From assembly GCF_016908495.1 (NCBI RefSeq), contig NZ_JAFBDZ010000001.1, forward strand, positions 62,001 to 126,000: a stretch of DNA of 64,000 bases. Reading direction: 5' to 3'. Positions 58,557 through 64,000 of this stretch are shown in pieces. Each line of letters begins with the position of its first letter. Positions within the stretch are counted from its first letter, which is position 1. The notes below the pieces were generated by a model. That model saw only the letters and a program-made list of their open reading frames with translations. It had not been told where the DNA came from and did no database searches. Both the position numbers and the translations under genes were made by a program. Origin of the DNA: Rossellomorea pakistanensis (GTDB lineage Bacteria > Bacillota > Bacilli > Bacillales > Bacillaceae_B).

Positions 58557-58793
58557 TCTTGTTATACTAATTTGAAAGACTCATATAATGAGGATGAAAT
58601 GCTATTTGAGGTTCAATGGAATGCATTAAACTACTTAAAGGTAATTGGCTTAGAGTTGTGTCATTGCTGTTTTTTATGTTTACTTACAGGAGTTTAAGAA
58701 AGAAATTTCTTTATATCTTTATTAATTGTTTTAAGGATAAGAGGCGGATGTCCGGGTTTTATAAGAGATATAAAATTTTAAAACCTTCCTTTA
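58557..58793. other. Region without a confident gene
   Basis: A 63-codon frame (MECIKLLKGNWLRVVSLLF...) starts near 58616 and may be a fragment. It lacks a proper ribosome binding site. The 3' end holds the terminator of the minus-strand DUF421 gene. Confidence 0.3.
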
Positions 58794-58820
58794 TTAGTGT
58801 AGAATAGGCGGAAGGTTTTG
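58777..58820 (-). terminator. Terminator overlapping the 3' end of the DUF421 gene
   Basis: AAAACCTTCC pairs with GGAAGGTTTT around an 18-nt loop. On the minus strand it ends in AAAATTTTATA-rich sequence. Confidence 0.6.
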
Positions 58821-59525
58821 AAGATTATTTGTGTTTTTAATACATACATTTAGTTCATTCATATCGTTAACAGCTGCATAAAAGACATCCTTTACATCGA
58901 AAATATCTTTACTTTCTAACTTCTCATAAAGCCATGATTCATTTAAATTCCTTGAGTATAGGACTTTTTCATAAATCTCCCCTTCAATAACAACTGGTAT
59001 ATCAATTCCCTTATTAAAAACATTCGGCTGAGGTAGAATATGTTCGACGCGTGCAACTTCCTTTTCAGGGTACAATTTAACAGATAAACTCCCATTCGCT
59101 TCAACTATAGCTAATTCGACATCTTTTACATTAAAAATTTGTTGTTCTCTTAACATTTGTAAAATGGTATCAATCGGATACTGTATTTTTTTCATTTTGT
59201 TCACTAAAAATTGTCCTTGATAAATAACCATTGTAGGTTCAAATGTTAACAAACGGCCAATTTTTCGATATTTGATTTTCCAAGTTGCAATTAATTTCTG
59301 TAGTAAAGCTATTGCAATAATGGCAATCGCTGTATATAAATGATTAATCTTTGGGTCTGCAATATCAGCACCCACTACAGCTCCCAAAGTTAAAATGACT
59401 AAAAAATCAAACACCGGCAATTCACCTATGGAGCGTTTTCCCATATAAAGTGTTGCAAATAGTGCTAGTGGCAAAATGGTGACAATTCGCCCTAAAATTT
59501 TTAATATTTGTAATGCATCTTCCAT
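58794..59525 (-). CDS. DUF421 family (YetF-like) membrane protein
   Basis: 243 aa: three N-terminal membrane segments (IVTILPLALFATLYMGKRSIGEL; FDFLVILTLGAVVGADIAD; TAIAIIAIALLQKLIATW), then the DUF421 core FEPTMVIYQGQFLVNKMKK. The fold of the second half includes DTILQMLREQQIFNVKDVELAIVEANGSLSVKLYP, which is the DUF421 signature. Relatives are spore- or envelope-associated in B. subtilis; role not determined. Confidence 0.9.
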   Translation of the reverse strand: MEDALQILKILGRIVTILPLALFATLYMGKRSIGELPVFDFLVILTLGAVVGADIADPKINHLYTAIAIIAIALLQKLIATWKIKYRKIGRLLTFEPTMVIYQGQFLVNKMKKIQYPIDTILQMLREQQIFNVKDVELAIVEANGSLSVKLYPEKEVARVEHILPQPNVFNKGIDIPVVIEGEIYEKVLYSRNLNESWLYEKLESKDIFDVKDVFYAAVNDMNELNVCIKNTNNLQNLPPILH

Positions 59526-59714
59526 AATATCACCTCATATAGGAAACTTTACATTTTAATATGACACAGATATTTATTAATTATTTACATGACAATGGAA
59601 ATTTAATAAAGCTGTAGAAAAACCTTTCCCTACATCTTCATTTTTTTCATATTTTTTCTCCAATATTTTATAAATCTAAAGGTGGGATATTGAAAAAGTG
59701 AAATAAAGCTCTAA

Positions 59715-59787
59715 GTTATTCTGTTATAGAGCGCTTTAATGGAATAAGGAACAACCCCCCATCATTAAGTTGATGGGGGGTCTTTTC
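59715..59787. repeat. Last array element (GAGCGC variant) with hairpin
   Basis: GTTATTCTGTTATAGAGCGC, TTTAATGGAATAAGGAACAA, hairpin CCCCCCATCA/TGATGGGGGG then TCTTTTC. No further copy is seen between here and 64000. Confidence 0.7.
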
Positions 59788-60118
59788 ATATTCACCAGGG
59801 GTGCACCAAGGTGTCATCAATGGTATGAAATGAGCTATAAAATAAGTGCTCGCGAATTCCATCAGATGGGTAAAGGAAGGGGCTTAAATATCTCCCGGTT
59901 GAATAAAACTCAAGTTTCGTTTTGTTAGTTTCTCTTTATTTCGGTACTCTGTATCTAGACGGTAAATCTGTTGACCGCGGCAAGACTTTATCGGTTTCCA
60001 AATGGAGTAAGGATTATTGAGCAAGAATCTTGGTAGTATAACTCAAGGAGAGGAGAAGATCACAAGAAAGTATCTTTAATAGTTAATTAATTTTTGTCTG
60101 TATTTTTATTAATCAATA
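59788..60118. other. Region without a confident gene
   Basis: A short frame LYLDGKSVDRGKT... near 59950 vaguely resembles LysE exporters but is broken by stops. I could not support a gene. Confidence 0.3.
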
Positions 60119-60539
60119 TTAAAAGGGTCGATTATTTATTTCATGAGAAGATAACACGCTATTTGTAGAGGGCGTACCATATTGCATTGAATCATCAATA
60201 AATTCTTCTAAACTCTCTACAGAATACGTTGCTAATTTGACAATATAGCTATTTTCCCCTCTACTCTGTAACACTCAAGTACATCTGGATGGTTGTAGCA
60301 AAAATTGGATAATGATTTACAATCCTTTGATTCAAACAATATTAATGCAGAAATTGGACGGTTCATTTTTTTAGTGAAACATGTGCATGGTAACCTTCAA
60401 TAATTTGTTGCTCTTCTAATTTTCGTACTCGCTCAGTTACGGACGGGGAAGATAAGTGAACAGCTTCTGCTAAATCCTTCATTGAAATTTTGGCATTTGA
60501 CTGTAATATCCCCACAATGTTTTTATCAATTTGATCCAT
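60119..60539 (-). pseudogene. Lrp/AsnC family regulator, broken by two frameshifts
   Basis: From the ATG at 60539 the first frame reads MDQIDKNIVGILQSNAKI..., an Lrp HTH (ISMKDLAEAVHLSSPSVTERV), and stops at 60363 after HVSLKK. The next frame continues NRPISALILFESKDCKSLSN, and a third continues NSYIVKLATYSVESLEEFID to the stop at 60119. Together these give the RAM/ligand domain in order. About 138 codons in total would be full-length. So it is inactive as assembled. Confidence 0.8.
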
Positions 60540-60789
60540 AAAATATCCAACTCTTTTAATAAATTAGAATAACCTAAATGCTAAATTAATTAAATCTAAA
60601 CAACCAAATATCCTTTTAAAACTTATTTATAAGTCTTCTATATTTTTATAAAATAAGGTATCGAGAGGGGATTGTTTCCGTCCCCCTTTAAGGTCATCGT
60701 AACGGCTTGAAAAATGTAATAAGAAAATGATCTTAGAATTGATCTAAAACTAGATTGAAAAATGCTCACAAACCAGCATATATAAATAA

Positions 60790-60831
60790 AAAGAATCCAT
60801 TTTGAAATACTTAATCAAAATGGATTCTTAT
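60790..60831. terminator. Hairpin with 15-bp stem
   Basis: AAGAATCCATTTTGA pairs perfectly with TCAAAATGGATTCTT around a 9-nt loop, followed by A/T-rich sequence. It lies between the MFS gene end and the Lrp pseudogene. Confidence 0.6.
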
Positions 60832-61013
60832 CAAGCAGTTTTTTTGTTTTGGTTTATAAAAAGGTTTGTTATTTTCTACCTGTGATGTTTTACGATTCCG
60901 TCCTATTTCCGAAGGGTGTTTAACTTTATAAAGTGACGAATGACCATAAAATAAATCATCAAGAAATCTACGATACGATCTTCAGCCAACATTGAAAATA
61001 AGTCATCCCTTTA

Positions 61014-62501
61014 TTAATTCGTAGCACCTTGCTTATTTTTTAATGCCTTTTCTTGAACAACAGGCCGTTTTATAAATAATGAAACGATCCATGCGAAGGC
61101 GACAAGTCCGAATGCAACCAAGAATGCGCTTTTCATACCAGCAATCATCGCTAGAGTTTGTAATAAACCCTCATCTTCCTTAATCAACGTATTTTCTATA
61201 AACCGAGAAGAACTATTGGTCATGATGGATACAAGCAATGCTGTCCCGACAGCTCCTGCCACCTGCTGAAGCGTACTGATAATAGCCGTTCCATGCGGAT
61301 ATAATGGAGGGGGCAGTTCGTTCAAAGCGTTGGTCATGACCGGCATCATGACCATAGAAATACCCAACATTAAAAGCGTATTGAAAATCATAATCGTGCT
61401 GTAAGAGGTTGATAAGGTAATGAAAGCAAATTGCCACAGCGTAATCGAGATCAATCCTAATCCGATAAGGGCAAGCCACTTGGCACCGAATTTATCAAAT
61501 AGTCGGCCGGTAATTGGCGACATAATCCCCATGACAATCCCTCCTGGCAACATGACCAAGCCAGCCTCCAACGGACTATAGCCTAAGGCATTCTGAAGGA
61601 ATATCGGCAGCAACATCATTGCAGAAAACATTGCCATCATGACTATCATCATAATCAACGTCGACATTCTAAAAATGTTGTATTTAAATGTTCTTAAATC
61701 TAGCAGCGGTTGTGAAATCGTCAATTGTCTCCAAGTAAAAAGGATTAAGGATACCACACCGATGGCAATTGGAGTTAGGACTTCGTTGCTCGCCCAACTC
61801 CCATGTCCTTCACCTGCACTGCTGAATCCGTACACAATTCCCCCGAAACCCAAGGTCGAAAGGAGAAGCGATATTGGATCAATCTTCGGATTAGTCGTCT
61901 CTGTCACGTTTTTAAGCTTCATATAGGCAAAGATTATGACAAACAGTGCGATTGGCAGAACGCCGTAGAAGAGAATCCGCCAGCTGAAATGCTCGACAAT
62001 GATTCCAGATAAAGTGGGTCCAATCGCAGGAGCAAAAGTAATGACAATCCCAATTGTCCCCATTGCCGAACCCCTTTTATCAATAGGAACGATGGAGAAA
62101 ACTACATTTGTTAGTAAAGGAAAGAGCAGCCCGGTTCCCGCCGCTTGAAGCAGCCTTCCGATTAAAAGAACTTCGATCCCTGGTGAGATGGCTGCTACAA
62201 ATGTCCCAACCGTAAAAAATCCCATAGCTCCAAGGAATAAGCTTCTTGTTGTAAACCGCTGAATTAAATAAGCGGTGACTGGTATGAGTACACCGATAAC
62301 AAGGAGATATCCAGTTGTCAACCATTGCGCGGTACTCGGTGCGATTCCGAAGTCATCCATAATTTTTGACAATGCTACATTAAGTAGCGTTTCATTCAAA
62401 ATGGCTACAAACACACCTAAAATCATAATCATGACCAACAAAAAGTTGCTTCTGCTCCCAAATGTCCCACCGTTTAAATGCGATTCGGTTTGATTTTTCA
62501 A
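61014..62501 (-). CDS. DHA2 family MFS multidrug exporter (EmrB/QacA-like)
   Basis: 495 aa from the TTG at 62501 (GAAAGGAG upstream). Fourteen membrane segments; the pattern LNETLLNVALSKIMDDFG, STAQWLTTGYLL, FLGAMGFFTVGTFVAA, GRLLQAAGTGLLFPLL and PIDKRGSAMGTIGIVITFAPAIGPTLSGI is diagnostic of 14-TM drug-proton antiporters. Substrate unknown. It lies 165 bp after the AraC gene on the same strand and may be under its control. Confidence 0.93.
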   Translation of the reverse strand: MKNQTESHLNGGTFGSRSNFLLVMIMILGVFVAILNETLLNVALSKIMDDFGIAPSTAQWLTTGYLLVIGVLIPVTAYLIQRFTTRSLFLGAMGFFTVGTFVAAISPGIEVLLIGRLLQAAGTGLLFPLLTNVVFSIVPIDKRGSAMGTIGIVITFAPAIGPTLSGIIVEHFSWRILFYGVLPIALFVIIFAYMKLKNVTETTNPKIDPISLLLSTLGFGGIVYGFSSAGEGHGSWASNEVLTPIAIGVVSLILFTWRQLTISQPLLDLRTFKYNIFRMSTLIMMIVMMAMFSAMMLLPIFLQNALGYSPLEAGLVMLPGGIVMGIMSPITGRLFDKFGAKWLALIGLGLISITLWQFAFITLSTSYSTIMIFNTLLMLGISMVMMPVMTNALNELPPPLYPHGTAIISTLQQVAGAVGTALLVSIMTNSSSRFIENTLIKEDEGLLQTLAMIAGMKSAFLVAFGLVAFAWIVSLFIKRPVVQEKALKNKQGATN

Positions 62502-62665
62502 TTTCTTTCTCCTTTCAATAGGCAAAATGCCTTATTAAAGTATTGTTGTATCTTCGGTAGGAAAGTAACATGATAGGATCATCGTCCTTTCTATGGTTTG
62601 GGGGACCATTCTTTCATAGAAGAAAATTCCTTTTTATCCTAACATGAAATAGCTCATGTGATTTC

Positions 62666-63460
62666 TTATCGATTGCTATATTGATGAATTTGATCGAGAA
62701 AATTCTTCATCAACAGGGGCAGGGAAATCAGGATAGGCGGATCGTCTAAACGGGGAGGGTAAAGTATAACTTCCTTCCGTATAACGGAGTAAGAGGGTTC
62801 TACGATGATGGGCTCCTTCGATCGTGTACGCAAGGTGTTATGCGGGAGCAAGATATCGGTGGTTTTCATCCCCCAGGAGACCGATGTAGCCATCAAGTAA
62901 TAAGTTCCGCGTTTGACGTTTGTGAAACAAAAATCCCCTAAAGAAGGAAGTAATGTTCCGTATAGAGGGGGACCTTCAGGAATGGGTTTAGAAAATAAAC
63001 CAATTAGAATGACACCCTCAAAGGGCAGCTCCGATTTAATAGTCCCTTCAATTTTGGCGTGTTGGAATGCAGCAGGATTTAACGTACGCCAATCGCCAAG
63101 TCTTTGTAATGATTGGAAGTGGTCCTCTGCTTGTATCGTCGAATTCCGAAACTGGGACGGCGTCATTCCTACCCGTTCAGAAAATCGGGACGTGAAAGTT
63201 CCCAGGCTTTGTTGACCAATCTCCAACCCTACATCGCGTACACTCAAATCAGTCCATATTAACAGTTCTTTTGCTTTTTGTAGTCGGAGCGAAGAGACAT
63301 AATATAAGGGGGAGAGTCCTATTCTTTCTTTAAACATGCGTGTGAAATGGTACGGACTATAGGCCACATGACCTGCTAAACGAGAAAGCGAAAGAGGTTC
63401 ATAGATATGTTGATGAATATATTCGATTGCTTCGTCTATTTCTGAATATCGGTCCGTCAT
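62666..63460 (-). CDS. AraC family transcriptional regulator
   Basis: 264 aa from the ATG at 63460, 4-9 nt after GGAAGGAGAAG. Two N-terminal HTH motifs (LSRLAGHVAYSPYHFTRMFKERIG; VRDVGLEIGQQSLGTFTSRFSERVGMTPSQFR). The C-terminal 150 residues are a ligand domain of unknown type (RTLNPAAFQHAKIEGTI, GTYYLMATS). DNA-binding at the N-terminus plus a C-terminal effector domain is the Rob/TipA-like layout. Probable regulator of the downstream exporter. Confidence 0.9.
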   Translation of the reverse strand: MTDRYSEIDEAIEYIHQHIYEPLSLSRLAGHVAYSPYHFTRMFKERIGLSPLYYVSSLRLQKAKELLIWTDLSVRDVGLEIGQQSLGTFTSRFSERVGMTPSQFRNSTIQAEDHFQSLQRLGDWRTLNPAAFQHAKIEGTIKSELPFEGVILIGLFSKPIPEGPPLYGTLLPSLGDFCFTNVKRGTYYLMATSVSWGMKTTDILLPHNTLRTRSKEPIIVEPSYSVIRKEVILYPPRLDDPPILISLPLLMKNFLDQIHQYSNR

Positions 63461-63479
63461 GATTTCTTCTCCTTCCAAT

Positions 63480-63958
63480 TAACAGTTCTCTTTTAGCATA
63501 ATAATGATTGTGCAATTAGGTAAAAGCAGCAATCCGATTCATGATCTGGTCCTTTTTATGAAGGAAATTCAGATTTTCTTGATGTAATATAGGAAACTCC
63601 CGGAATTTTTTGAATACCGCCATAATAATCGGTCTAATGATAGTGGATTGTTGTTAGTTTTAAAAAAAATCACATTGTCTTCCTGAGATAAACTCTTTTA
63701 TCTAGTTGAGTTTGTCTTAAATTCTTTCCATTGTTTTTATATTTGGTCCGATTCTATAATTCTGATCTTCTTTTTTCTATTTTCAACTTCAGGTGTTCTT
63801 CTTCGTTTGAATATAAAAACACTCTTATAGACAATATTATCCAAAGGGGTAAAACGGTGCAACTTATAAAAGGGCTGTTTTCTAAAAGATTGTTGTTTTT
63901 ATAATGTGTATTGAGAAAATGAATTTTTGTAAAAAGATTGATTGGAAAGAGGAAAGTG
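63480..63958. other. Intergenic, no gene recognised
   Basis: AT-rich, with no ORF or RNA motif I can support. Confidence 0.4.
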
Positions 63959-64000
63959 CGAAACTCCTGCGGAAGCAGCGGGACGGGTGAGACTTAAGCA
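63959..64000. repeat. Bacillus-type interspersed repeat, cut by the window end
   Basis: GAAACTCCTGCGGAAGCAGC, then GGGACGGGTGAGACTTAAG. Same family as the degenerate copy at 19002-19106 (opposite strand). It probably continues beyond 64000. Confidence 0.5.

Noticed and set aside
59930..60060. LysE-type exporter remnant
   Set aside because: Only a vague similarity over about 20 codons, broken by stops; not strong enough to list as a gene.

Overview
The window looks like chromosomal DNA from an AT-rich, low-GC Gram-positive of the Bacillaceae (Bacillus sensu lato). The support is strong AGGAGG-type ribosome binding sites, frequent TTG/GTG starts, a SAM-I riboswitch, a cre-like site, Ktr-type potassium regulation, CstR/CsoR family control and several Bacillus-only families (YxiJ-like, DUF3888, DUF4386, DUF421, DUF6157). 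No species can be named from sequence alone.

Layout. 0-7.4 kb: 3' end of a MocR-type regulator, an MccF-like peptidase, an ArsI-type dioxygenase preceded by a tiny Cys-rich ORF, three minus-strand genes (MDR oxidoreductase, methyltransferase-like protein, polysaccharide deacetylase), and a Cys-rich MarR regulator with an ArsN1-type acetyltransferase. Near-identical motifs lie upstream of the ArsI cluster and in the MarR promoter. 7.7-9.3 kb: secreted alpha/beta hydrolase. 9.6-12.8 kb: minus-strand sulfur operon (YedE split by a one-base frameshift, two TusA-like proteins, three DsrEFH-like proteins) behind a SAM-I riboswitch. 13.0-15.4 kb: SPP1-like replication cassette (initiator-like protein, G39P-like loader, DnaB helicase) without other phage genes. 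15.5-24.4 kb: Ktr RCK protein, TetR plus ABC exporter with two clear operators, and small membrane and hypothetical genes among repeats.

24.7-36.2 kb: catabolic island with a class III CoA-transferase, a permease, a TRAP transporter (DctPQM), a cupin, an IclR regulator, a crotonase and three acyl-CoA dehydrogenases. It probably imports and beta-oxidises an unidentified carboxylate. 36.5-40.6 kb: HMA-like protein, CcdA, a two-component system, a membrane protein and a TlpA/ResA thioredoxin. 40.7-44.5 kb: a CstR-controlled persulfide/sulfite detoxification cluster in which a CstR-like operator precedes essentially every gene.

45.8-59.8 kb is unlike the rest. Single small accessory genes on either strand (GNAT, PhzF, DUF4386, MDR, DUF3888, lipoprotein, VOC, PlsC, hydrolase, two paralogous secreted proteins, DUF421) are separated by more than 20 related intergenic elements with a GGGCGC/GGGCCA core. 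Four are long composite copies of about 150 bp. The gene-repeat-gene order resembles a cassette array, but no recombinase is visible. The region also holds a probable IS110-type remnant. 59.8-64 kb: an Lrp/AsnC pseudogene, a DHA2-type MFS exporter, an AraC regulator, and a Bacillus-type repeat at the window end.
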